From the NCBI GenBank assembly GCA_946800325.1, contig OX326959.1, forward strand, positions 45,817,566 to 45,881,565: DNA of 64,000 nucleotides. The letters are read 5' to 3'. Position 1 is the stretch's first letter. Every line of letters begins with the position of its first letter. Source of the DNA: Luzula sylvatica (taxonomy: Eukaryota > Streptophyta > Magnoliopsida > Poales > Juncaceae). A program made the position numbers and the translations under genes. The notes below the pieces were generated by a model that worked only from the letters and a program-made list of their open reading frames with translations, was not told the origin of the DNA and did no database searches. Shown piece by piece: positions 10,773 through 22,336 of the stretch.

Positions 10773-13700
10773 TTGGTCTTTTTTAGAAAAAATGATAATT
10801 GATATTTTTGAAGGTGTTAGACTTCAGTTTTTTATTTTATGCAAAAAATAGCAAAAATAGAAATTTGTATGTGTTAGTCTTCAATCCCGGAGTTTTTTGA
10901 GAAAAACATGAAAAATGAAGTATTTTGCTCATTTTAGAGAACTATTTTGGTATTTTTTAGAAAAAATGATAATTGATATTTTTGAAGGTGTTAGATTTCA
11001 TTTTTTGATTTTTTGCAAAAAATTGGAAAAATTGAAATTTGTATGTGTTACTCTTCAATCACGGAATTTTTTGAGAAAATCTTGAAAAATGAAGTATTTT
11101 GCTTATTTTAGAGAACTATTTTGATCTTTTTTAGAAAAAATGATAATTGATATTTTTGAAGGTGTTAGACTTCAGTTTTTTATTTTATGCAAAAAATAGG
11201 AAAAATAGAAATGTGTATGTGTTAGTCTTCAATCCCGGAGTTTTTCGAGAAAAACATGAAAAATGAAGTATTTTGCTCATTTTAGAGAACTATTTTGGTC
11301 TTTTTTAGAAAAAATGATAATTGATATTTTTGAAGGTGTTAGACTTCAGTTTTTAATTTTTTGCAAAAAATTGGAAAAAATTGAAATTTGTATGTGTTAG
11401 TCTTCAATCACGGAATTTTTTGAGAAAAACTTGAAAAATGAAGTATTTTGCTCATTTTAGAGAACTATTTTGTTCTTTATTAGAAGAAATGATAATTGAT
11501 ATTTTTGAAGGTGTTAGACTTCAGTTTTTGATTTTTTGCAAAAAATTGGAAAAATTGAAATTTGTATGTATTAGTCTTTAATCCAGGAGTTTTTTGAGAA
11601 AAACATGAAAAATGAAGTATTTTGCTCATTTTAGTGAACTATTTTGGACTTTTTTAGAAAAAATGATAATTGATATTTTTTAAGGTGTTAGACTTTAGTT
11701 TTAGATTTTTTGCAAAAAATTGGAAAAATTGAAATTTGTATGTATTAGTCTTTAATCCCGGAGTTTTTTGAGAAAAACATGAAAAATGAAGTATTTTGCT
11801 CATTTCAGTGAACTATTTTGGACTTTTTTAGTAAAAACGATAATTGATATTTTTTAAGGTGTTAGACTTCAGTTTTTGATTTTTTGCAAAAAATTGGAAA
11901 AATTGAAATTTGTATGTGTTAGTCTTCAATCAAGGAATTTTTTGAGAAAAACATGAAAAATGAAGTATTTTACTCATTTTAGAGATCTATTTTGGTCTTT
12001 TTAAGAAAAAAATATAATTGATATTTTTTAAGGTGCTAGACTTCAGTTTTTGTTTTTTTGCAAAAAAATGGAAAAATAGAAATTTGTATGTGTTAGTCTT
12101 CAATCACGGAATTTTTTGAGAAAAACATGAAAAATGAAGTATTTTGCAAATTTTGGAGAACTATTTTGGTCTTTTTTAGACTTCAGTTTTTGATTTTTTG
12201 CAAAAAATTGGAAAAATAGAAATTTGTTTGTGTTAGTCTTCAATCACGGAATTTTTTGAGAAAAACTTGAAAAATGAAGTATTTTGCTCATTTTAGAGAA
12301 CTATTTTGTTCTTTTTTAGAAAAAATGATAATTGATATTTTTGAAGGTGTTAGACTTCAGTTTTTGATTTTTTGCAAAAAATTGGAAAAATAGAAATTTG
12401 TATGTGTTAGTCTTCAATCCCGGAGTTTTTTGAGAAAAACATGAAAAATGAAGTATTTTGCTCATTTCAGTGAACTATTTAGGACTTTTTTAGTAAAAAT
12501 GATAATTGATATTTTTTAAGGTGTTAGACTTCAGTTTTTGATTTTTTGCAAAAAATTGGAAAAATTGAAATTTGTATGTGTTAGTCTTCAATCAAGGAAT
12601 TTTTTGAGAAAAACATGAAAAATGAAGTATTTTACTCATTTTAGAGAACTATTTTGGTCTTTTTTAGAAAAAAATATAATTGATATTTTTTAAGGTGCTA
12701 GACTTCAGTTTTTGTTTTTTTGCAAAAAAATGGAAAAATAGAAATTTGTATGTGTTAGTCTTCAATCACGGAATTTTTTGAGAAAAACATGAAAAATGAA
12801 GTATTTTGCTCATTTTAGAGAACTATTTTGGTCTTTTTTAGAAAAAAATATAATTGATATTTTTTAAGGTGCTAGACTTCAGTTTTTGTTTTTTTGCAAA
12901 AAAATGGAAAAATAGAAATTTGTATGTGTTAGTCTTCAATCACGGAATTTTTTGAGAAAAACATGAAAAATGAAGTATTTTGCAAATTTTGGAGAACTAT
13001 TTTGGTCTTTTTTAGACTTCAGTTTTTGATTTTTTGCACAAAAATGGAAAAATAGAAATTTGTTTGTGTTAGTCTTCAATCACGGAATTTTTTGAGAAAA
13101 ACATGAAAAATGAAGTATTTTGCAAATTTTGGAGAACTATTTTGGTCTTTTTTAGACTTCAGTTTTTGATTTTTTGCAAAAAATTGGAAAAATTGAAATT
13201 TGTATGTGTTAGTCTTCAATCACGGAATTTTTTGAGAAAATCATGAAAAATGAAGTATCTTGCTCATTTTAGAGAACTGTTTTGGTCTTTTTAAGAAAAA
13301 ATGATAATTGATATTTTTTAAGGTGTTAGACTTTAGTTTTTGATTTTTTGCAAAAAATTGGAAAAATTGAAATTTGTATGTGTTACTCTTCAATCACGGA
13401 ATGTTTTGAGAAAATCATGAAAAATGAAGTAGTTTGCTCATTTTAGAGAACTATTTTGGTCTTTTTTAGAAAAAATGATAATTGATATTTTTGAAGGTGT
13501 TAGACTTCAGTTTTTGATTTTATGCAAAAAATAGGAAAAATATAAATTTGTATGTGTTAGTCTTCAATCCGGGAGTTTTTCGAGAAAAACATGAAAAATG
13601 ATGTATTTTGCTCAATTTAGAGAACTATTTTGGTCTTTTTTAGAAAAAAATATAATTGATATTTTTTAAGGTGTTAGACTTCAGTTTTTTATTTTTTGCA

Positions 13701-13943
13701 AAAAAATGGAAAAATAGAAATTTGTATGTGTTAGTCTTCAATCACGGAATTTTTTGAGAAAAACATGAAAAATGAAGTATTTTGCTAATTTTGGAGAACT
13801 ATTTTGGTCTTTTTTAGACTTCAGTTTTTGATTTTTTGCAAAAAATTGGAAAAATTGAAATTTGTATGTGTTAGTCTTCAATCACGGAATTTTTTGAGAA
13901 AATCATGAAAAATGAAGTATCTTGCTCATTTTAGAGAACTGTT
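10773..13943. repeat. Irregular satellite tract between HOR blocks
   Basis: Units start at 10773, 10947, 11121, 11295, 11470, 11644, 11818, 11992, 12166, 12306, 12480, 12654, 12828, 13002, 13142, 13282, 13456, 13630 and 13804. The first four follow the order of units 1-4 of the 2161-bp HOR; later units do not keep that register. Several neighbours are near-duplicates, for example the TTGGAC-type monomers at 11644 and 11818 and the AAAAAAATATAATTG monomers at 12654 and 12828. Short units lie at 12166, 13002, 13142 and 13804. The tract looks like a worn HOR edge with local amplification. Confidence 0.8.
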
Positions 13944-15301
13944 TTGGTCTTTTTTAGAAAAAATGATAATTGATATTTTTGAAGGTGTTAGACTTCAGTT
14001 TTTGATTTTATGCAAAAAATAGCAAAAATAGAAATTTGTATGTGTTAGTCTTCAATCCCGGAGTTTTTTGAGAAAAACATGAAAAATGAAGTATTTTGCT
14101 CATTTTAGAGAACTATTTTGGTCTTTTTTAGAAAAAATGATAATTGATATTTTTGAAGGTGTTAAACTTCAGTTTTTGATTTTTTGCAAAAAATTGGAAA
14201 AATTGAAATTTGTATGTGTTAGTCTTCAATCAAGGAATTTTTTGAGAAAAACATGAAAAATGAAGTATTTTGCTCATTTTAGAGAACTATTTTGGTCTTT
14301 TTTAGAAAAAATGATAATTGATATTTTTGAAGGTGTTAGACTTTAGTTTTTGATTTTTTGAAAAAAATTGGAAAAATTGAAATTTGTATGTGTTACTCTT
14401 CAATCACGGAATGTTTTGAGAAAATCATGAAAAATGAAGTAGTTTGCTCATTTTAGAGAACTATTTTGGTCTTTTTTAGAAAAAATGATAATTGATATTT
14501 TTGAAGGTGTTAGACTTCAGTTTTTGATTTTATGCAAAAAATAGGAAAAATATAAATTTGTATGTGTTAGTCTTCAATCCCGGAGTTTTTCGAGAAAAAC
14601 ATGAAAAATGATGTATTTTGCTCAATTTAGAGAACTATTTTGGTCTCTTTTACAAAAAATGATAATTGATATTTTTGAAGGTGTTAAACTTCAGTTTTTT
14701 ATTTTTTGCAAAAAATTGGAAAAATTGAAATTTTTATGTGTTAGTCTTCAATCACGGAATTTTTTGAGAAAATCTTGAAAAATGAAGTATTTTGCTCATT
14801 TTAGAGAACTATATTGGTCTTTTTTAGAAAAAATGATAATTGATATTTTTGAAGGTGTTAGACTTCAGTTTTTGATTTTTTGCAAAAAATTGGAAAAATT
14901 GAAATTTGTATGTGTTAGTCTTCAATACCGGAGTTTTTTGAGAAAAACATGAAAAATGAAGTATTTTGCTCATTTTAGTGAACTATTTTGGTCTTTTTTA
15001 GAAAAAATTATAATTGATATTTTTTAAGGTGTTAGACTTCAATTTTTGATTTTTTGCAAAAAAATGGAAAAATAGAAATTTGTATGTGTTAGTCTTCAAT
15101 CACGGAATTTTTTAGGAAAAACATGAAAAATGAAGTATTTTGCTCATTTTAGTGAACTATTTTGGTCTTTTTTAGACTTCAGTTTTTGATTTTTTGCAAA
15201 AAATTGGAAAAATTGAAATTTGTATGTGTTAGTCTTCAATCACGGAATTTTTTGAGAAAATCATGAAAAATGAAGTATCTTGCTCATTTTAGAGAACTGT
15301 T
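13944..15301. repeat. 8-monomer higher-order repeat, 1358 bp, copy 1
   Basis: Seven full units plus one short unit (15162-15301) give 1358 bp. Diagnostic markers are GTTAAACTTCAG (14161), GAATGTTTTGAG with GTAGTTTGCTC, TTACAAAAAATG and CAATACCGGAG. The same series repeats exactly 1358 bp later. The one difference noticed is AGCAAAAATAG here against AGGAAAAATAG in copy 2. Confidence 0.9.
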
Positions 15302-16659
15302 TTGGTCTTTTTTAGAAAAAATGATAATTGATATTTTTGAAGGTGTTAGACTTCAGTTTTTGATTTTATGCAAAAAATAGGAAAAATAGAAATTTGTATG
15401 TGTTAGTCTTCAATCCCGGAGTTTTTTGAGAAAAACATGAAAAATGAAGTATTTTGCTCATTTTAGAGAACTATTTTGGTCTTTTTTAGAAAAAATGATA
15501 ATTGATATTTTTGAAGGTGTTAAACTTCAGTTTTTGATTTTTTGCAAAAAATTGGAAAAATTGAAATTTGTATGTGTTAGTCTTCAATCAAGGAATTTTT
15601 TGAGAAAAACATGAAAAATGAAGTATTTTGCTCATTTTAGAGAACTATTTTGGTCTTTTTTAGAAAAAATGATAATTGATATTTTTGAAGGTGTTAGACT
15701 TTAGTTTTTGATTTTTTGAAAAAAATTGGAAAAATTGAAATTTGTATGTGTTACTCTTCAATCACGGAATGTTTTGAGAAAATCATGAAAAATGAAGTAG
15801 TTTGCTCATTTTAGAGAACTATTTTGGTCTTTTTTAGAAAAAATGATAATTGATATTTTTGAAGGTGTTAGACTTCAGTTTTTGATTTTATGCAAAAAAT
15901 AGGAAAAATATAAATTTGTATGTGTTAGTCTTCAATCCCGGAGTTTTTCGAGAAAAACATGAAAAATGATGTATTTTGCTCAATTTAGAGAACTATTTTG
16001 GTCTCTTTTACAAAAAATGATAATTGATATTTTTGAAGGTGTTAAACTTCAGTTTTTTATTTTTTGCAAAAAATTGGAAAAATTGAAATTTTTATGTGTT
16101 AGTCTTCAATCACGGAATTTTTTGAGAAAATCTTGAAAAATGAAGTATTTTGCTCATTTTAGAGAACTATATTGGTCTTTTTTAGAAAAAATGATAATTG
16201 ATATTTTTGAAGGTGTTAGACTTCAGTTTTTGATTTTTTGCAAAAAATTGGAAAAATTGAAATTTGTATGTGTTAGTCTTCAATACCGGAGTTTTTTGAG
16301 AAAAACATGAAAAATGAAGTATTTTGCTCATTTTAGTGAACTATTTTGGTCTTTTTTAGAAAAAATTATAATTGATATTTTTTAAGGTGTTAGACTTCAA
16401 TTTTTGATTTTTTGCAAAAAAATGGAAAAATAGAAATTTGTATGTGTTAGTCTTCAATCACGGAATTTTTTAGGAAAAACATGAAAAATGAAGTATTTTG
16501 CTCATTTTAGTGAACTATTTTGGTCTTTTTTAGACTTCAGTTTTTGATTTTTTGCAAAAAATTGGAAAAATTGAAATTTGTATGTGTTAGTCTTCAATCA
16601 CGGAATTTTTTGAGAAAATCATGAAAAATGAAGTATCTTGCTCATTTTAGAGAACTGTT
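15302..16659. repeat. 8-monomer higher-order repeat, 1358 bp, copy 2
   Basis: Near-exact tandem duplicate of the preceding block, with GTTAAACTTC at 15519 and a short unit at 16520-16659. A third copy starts at 16660 but leaves the pattern in the second monomer (16834), where GATAATAGATATTT and TTCATTTTTTTATT appear. The duplication is therefore two full copies plus one leading monomer. Confidence 0.9.
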
Positions 16660-19600
16660 TTGGTCTTTTTTAGAAAAAATGATAATTGATATTTTTGAAG
16701 GTGTTAGACTTCAGTTTTTGATTTTATGCAAAAAATAGGAAAAATAGAAATTTGTATGTGTTAGTCTTCAATCCCGGAGTTTTTTGAGAAAAACATGAAA
16801 AATGAAGTATTTTGCTCATTTTAGAGAACTATTTTGGTCTTTTTTAGAAAAAATGATAATAGATATTTTTGAAGGTGTTAGACTTCATTTTTTTATTTTT
16901 TGCAAAAAATTGGAAAAATTGAAATTTGTATGTGTTACTCTTCAATCACGGAATGTTTTGAGAAAATCATGAAAAATGAATTATTTTGCATATTTTAGAG
17001 AACTATTTTGATCTTTTTTAGAAAAAATGATAATTGATATTTTTGAAGGTGTTAGACTTCAGTTTTTTATTTTATGCAAAAAATAGGAAAAATAGAAATT
17101 TGTATGTGTTAGTCTTCAATCCCGGAGTTTTTTGAGGAAAACATGAAAAATGAAGTATTTTGCTCATTTTAGTGAACTATTTTGGTCTTTTTTAGAAAAA
17201 ATGATAATTGATATTTTTTAAGGTGTTAGACTTCAGTTTTTGATTTTTTGCAAAAAATTGGAAAAATTGAAATTTGTATGTGTAAGTCTTCAATCACGGA
17301 ATTTTTTGAGAAAAACATGAAAAGTGAAGTATTTTGCTCATTTTAGAGAACTATTTTGGTCTTTTTTAGAAAAAATGATAATTGATATTTTTGAAGGTGT
17401 TAGACTTCAGTTTTTGATTTTTTGCAAAAAATTGGAAAAATTGAAATTTGTATGTATTAGTCTTTAATCCCGGAGTTTTTTGAGAAAAACATGAAAAATG
17501 AAGTATTTTTCTCATTTTAGTGAACTATTTTGGACTTTTTTAGAAAAAATGATAATTGATATTTTTTAAGGTGTTAGACTTCAGTTTTTTATTTTTTGCA
17601 AAAAATTGGAAAAATTGAAATTTGTATGTGTTAGTCTTCAATCAAGGAATTTTTTGAGAAACACATGAAAAATGAAGTATTTTGCTCATTTTAGTGAACT
17701 ATTTTGGTCTTTTTTAGAAAAAATTATAATTGATATTTTTTAAGGTGTTAGACTTCAGTTTTTGATTTTTTGCAAAAAAATGGAAAAATAGAAATTTTTA
17801 TGTGTTAGTCTTCAATCCCGGAGTTTTTTGAGAAAAACATGAAAAATGAAGTATTTTGCTCATTTTAGAGAACTATTTTGGTCTCTTTTAGAAAAAATTA
17901 TAATTGATATTTTTGAAGGTGTTAGACTTCAGTTTTTTATTTTTTGCAAAAAATTGGAAAATTTGAAATTTGTATGTGTTAGTCTTCAATCTCGGAGTTT
18001 TTTGAGAAAAACATGAAAAATGAAGTATTTTGCTCATTTTAGTGAACTATTTTGGTCTTTTTTAGAAAAAATTATAATTGATATTTTTTAAGGTGTTAGA
18101 CTTCAGTTTTTGATTTTTTGCAAAAAAATGGAAAAATAGAAATTTTTATGTGTTAGTCTTCAATCCCGGAGTTTTTTGAGAAAAACATGAAAAATGAAGT
18201 ATTTTGCTCATTTTAGAGAACTATTTTGGTCTCTTTTAGAAAAAATGATAATTGATATTTTTGAAGGTGTTTAGACTTCATTTTTTTATTTTTTGCAAAA
18301 AATTGGAAAAATTGAAATTTGTATGTGTTACTCTTCAATAACGGAATTTTTTGAGAAAATCATTAAAAATAAGTATTTTGCTTATTTTAGAGAACTATTT
18401 TGATCTTTTTTAGAAAAAATGATAATTGATATTTTTGAAGGTGTTAGACTTCAGTTTTTTATTTTATGCAAAAATTAGGAAAAATAGAAATGTGTATGTG
18501 TTAGTCTTCAATCCCGGAGTTTTTCGAGAAAAACATGAAAAATGAAGTATTTTGCTCATTTTAGAGAACTATTTTGGTCTTTTTTAGAAAAAATGATAAT
18601 TGATATTTTTGAAGGTGTTAGACTTCAGTTTTTGATTTATTGCAAAAAATTGGAAAAAATTGAAATTTGTATGTGTTAGTCTTCAATCACGGAATTTTTT
18701 GAGAAATTCATGAAAAATGAAGTATCTTGCTCATTTTAGAGAACTGTTTTGGTCTTTTTTAGAAAAAATGATAATTGATATTTTTGAAGGTGTTAGACTT
18801 CAGTTTTTGATTTTATGCAAAAAATAGCAAAAATAGAAATTTGTATGTGTTAGTCTTCAATCCCGTAGTTTTTTGAGAAAAACATGAAAAATGAAGTATT
18901 TTGCTCATTTTAGAGAACTATTTTGGTCTTTTTTAGAAAAAATGATAATTGATATTTTTGAAGGTGTTAGACTTCATTTTTTGATTTTTGCAAAAAATTG
19001 GAAAAATTGGAATTTGTATGTGTTACTCTTCAATCACGGAATTTTTTGAGAAAATCATGAAAAATGAAGTATTTTGCTTATTTTAGAGAACTATTTTGAT
19101 CTTTTTTAGAAAAAATGATAATTGATATTTTTGAAGGTGTTAGACTTCAGTTTTTTATTTTATGCAAATATTAGGAAAAATAGAAATGTGTATGTGTTAG
19201 TCTTCAATCCCGGAGTTTTTCGAGAAAAACATGAAAAATGAAGTATTTTGCTCATTTTAGAGAACTATTTTGGTCTTTTTTAGAAAAAATGATAATTGAT
19301 ATTTTTGAAGGTGTTAGACTTCAGTTTTTGATTTATTGCAAAAAATTGGAAAAAATTGAAATTTGTATGTGTTAGTCTTCAATCACGGAATTTTTTGAGA
19401 AAAACTTTAAAAATGAAGTATTTTGCTCATTTTAGAGAACTATTTTGTTCTTTTTTAGAAAAAATGATAATTGATATTTTTGAAGGTGTTAGACTTCAGT
19501 TTTTGATTTTTTGCAAAAAATTGGAAAAATTGAAATTTGTATGTGTTAGTCTTCAATCCCGGAGTTTTTTGAGAAAAACATGAAAAATGAAGTATTTTGC

Positions 19601-20140
19601 TCATTTTAGTGAACTATTTTGGTCTTTTTTAGAAAAAAATATAATTGATATTTTTTAAGGTGTTAGACTTTAGTTTTTGATTTTTTGCAAAAAAATGGAA
19701 AAATTGAAATTTGTATGTGTTAGACTTCAATCACGGAGTTTTTTGAGAAAAACATGAAAAATGAAGTATTTTGCTCATTTTAGTGAACTATTTTGGTCTT
19801 TTTTAGAAAAAATGATAATTGATATTTTTTAAGGTGTTAGACTTCAGTTTTTTATTTTTTGCAAATAATTGGAAAAATTGAAATTTGTATGTGTTAGTCT
19901 TCAATCTCGGAGTTTTTTGAGAAAAACATGAAAAATGAAGTATTTTGCTCATTTTAGAGAACTATTTTGGTCTCTTTTAGAAAAAATGATAATTGATATT
20001 TTTGAAGGTGTTTAGACTTCATTTTTTTATTTTTTGCAAAAAATTGGAAAAATTGAAATTTGTATGTGTTACTCTTCAATAACGGAATTTTTTGAGAAAA
20101 TCATGAAAAATAAGTATTTTGCTTATTTTAGAGAACTATT
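16660..20140. repeat. Mixed satellite tract with segments shared downstream
   Basis: Monomers of several classes without a simple local period. 16660 to ~17340 matches ~22337-23017 at an offset of 5677 bp (marker AATAGATATTT at 16859 and 22536). From ~17660 the offset is 6025 (marker GAAACACATG), so the downstream copy gained two monomers, 348 bp. A marker GTGTTTAGACTTC at ~18268 recurs at ~20009, offset 1741. Around 19380-19420 one unit reads ACTTTAAAAATG where others have CATGAAAAATG or CTTGAAAAATG. No gene is present. Confidence 0.78.
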
Positions 20141-22336
20141 TTGATCTTTTTTAGACTTCAGTTTTTTATTTTTTGCAAAAAATTGGAAAAATTGAAATTT
20201 GTATGTGTTAGTCTTCAATCACGGAATTTTTTGAGAAATTCACGAAAAATGAAGTATCTTGCTCATTTTAGAGAACTGTTTTGGTCTTTTTTAGAAAAAA
20301 TGATAATTGATATTTTTGAAGGTGTTGGACTTCAGTTTTTGATTTTATGCAAAAAATAGCAAAAATAGAAATTTGTATGTGTTAGTCTTCAATCCCGGAG
20401 TTTTTTGAGAAAAACATGAAAAATGAAGTATTTTGCTCATTTTACAGAACTATTTTGGTCTTTTTTAGAAAAAATGATAATTGATATTTTTGAAGGTGTT
20501 AGACTTCATTTTTTGATTTTTTGCAAAAAATTGGAAAAATTGGAATTTGTATGTGTTACTCTTCAATCACGGAATTTTTTGAGAAAATCATGAAAAATGA
20601 AGTATTTTGCTTATTTTAGAGAACTATTTTGATCTTTTTTAGAAAAAATGATAATTGATATTTTTGAAGGTGTTAGACTTCAGTTTTTTATTTTATGCAA
20701 AAATTAGGAAAAATAGAAATGTGTATGTGTTAGTCTTCAATCCCGGAGTTTTTCGAGAAAAACATGAAAAATGAAGTATTTTGCTCATTTTAGAGAACTA
20801 TTCTGGTCTTTTTTAGAAAAAATGATAATTGATATTTTTGAAGGTGTTAGACTTCAGTTTTTGATTTATTGCAAAAAATTGGAAAAAATTGAAATTTGTA
20901 TGTGTTAGTCTTCAATCACGGAATTTTTTGAGAAAAACTTGAAAAATGAAGTATTTTGCTCATTTTAGAGAACTATTTTGTTCTTTTTTAGAAAAAATGA
21001 TAATTGATATTTTTGAAGGTGTTAGACTTCAGTTTTTGATTTTTTGCAAAAAATTGGAAAAATTGAAATTTGTATGTGTTAGTCTTCAATCCCGGAGTTT
21101 TTTGAGAAAAACATGAAAAATGAAGTATTTTGCTCATTTTAGTGAACTATTTTGGTCTTTTTTAGAAAAAATTATAATTGATATTTTTTAAGGTGTTAGA
21201 CTTTAGTTTTTGATTTTTTGCAAAAAAATGGAAAAATTGAAATTTGTATGTGTTAGACTTCAATCACGGAGTTTTTTGAGAAAAACATGAAAAATGAAGT
21301 ATTTTGCTCATTTTAGTGAACTATTTTGGTCTTTTTTAGAAAAAATGATAATTGATATTTTTTAAGGTGTTAGACTTCAGTTTTTTATTTTTTGCAAAAA
21401 ATTGGAAAAATTGAAATTTGTATGTGTTAGTCTTCAATCCCGGAGTTTTTTGAGAAAAACATGAAAAATGAAGTATTTTGCTCATTTTAGTGAACTATTT
21501 TGGTCTTTTTTAGAAAAAATTATAATTGATATTTTTTAAGGTGTTAGACTTCAGTTTTTGATTTTTTGCAAAAAAATGGAAAAATAGAAATTTTTATGTG
21601 TTAGTCTTCAATCACGGAATTTTTTGAGCAAAACATGAAAAATGAAGTATTTTGCTCATTTTAGTGAACTATTTTGGTCTTTTTTAGAAAAAAATATAAT
21701 TGATATTTTTTAAGGTGTTAGACTTCAGTTTTTGATTTTTTGCAAAAAAATGGAAAAATAGAAATTTGTATGTGTTACTCTTCAATCGCGGAATTTTTTG
21801 AGAAAAACATGAAAAATGAAGTATTTTGCTAATTTTGGAGAACTATTTTGGTCTTTTTTAGACTTCAGTTTTTGATTTTTTGCAAAAAATTGGAAAAATT
21901 GAAATTTGTATGTGTTAGTCTTCAATCACGGAATTTTTTGAGAAAATCTTGAAAAATGAAGTATTTTGCTCATTTTAGAGAACTATTTTGGTCTTTTTTA
22001 GAAAAAATGATAATTGATATTTTTGAAGGTGTTAGACTTCAGTTTTTGATTTTTTGCAAAAAATTGGAAAAATTGAAATTTGTATGTGTTAGTCTTCAAT
22101 CCCGGAGTTTTTTGAGAAAAACATGAAAAATGAAGTATTTTGCTCATTTTAGTGAACTATTTTGGTCTTTTTTAGAAAAAATTATAATTGATATTTTTTA
22201 AGGTGTTAGACTTCAATTTATGATTTTTTGCAAAAAAATGGAAAAATTGAAATTTGTATGTGTTAGTCTTCAATCACGGAATTTTTTGAGAAAAACATGA
22301 AAAATAAAGTATTTTGCTCATTTTAGTGAACTATTT
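20141..22336. repeat. 2.2-kb satellite segment recurring 9.78 kb downstream
   Basis: Begins with a TTGATC-type short unit (20141-20280). The order of monomer variants matches that from 29923 at an offset of 9782 bp: TTGTTC at 20978 and 30760, AAAAATATAATTG at 21690 and 31473, GCTAATTTTGGAG with a short unit at 21848 and 31631, and GAAAAATAAAGTATT near 22300 and 32084. The offset drifts by only 1-2 bp over 2.2 kb. This is segmental duplication within the array, not a simple tandem HOR. Confidence 0.82.
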
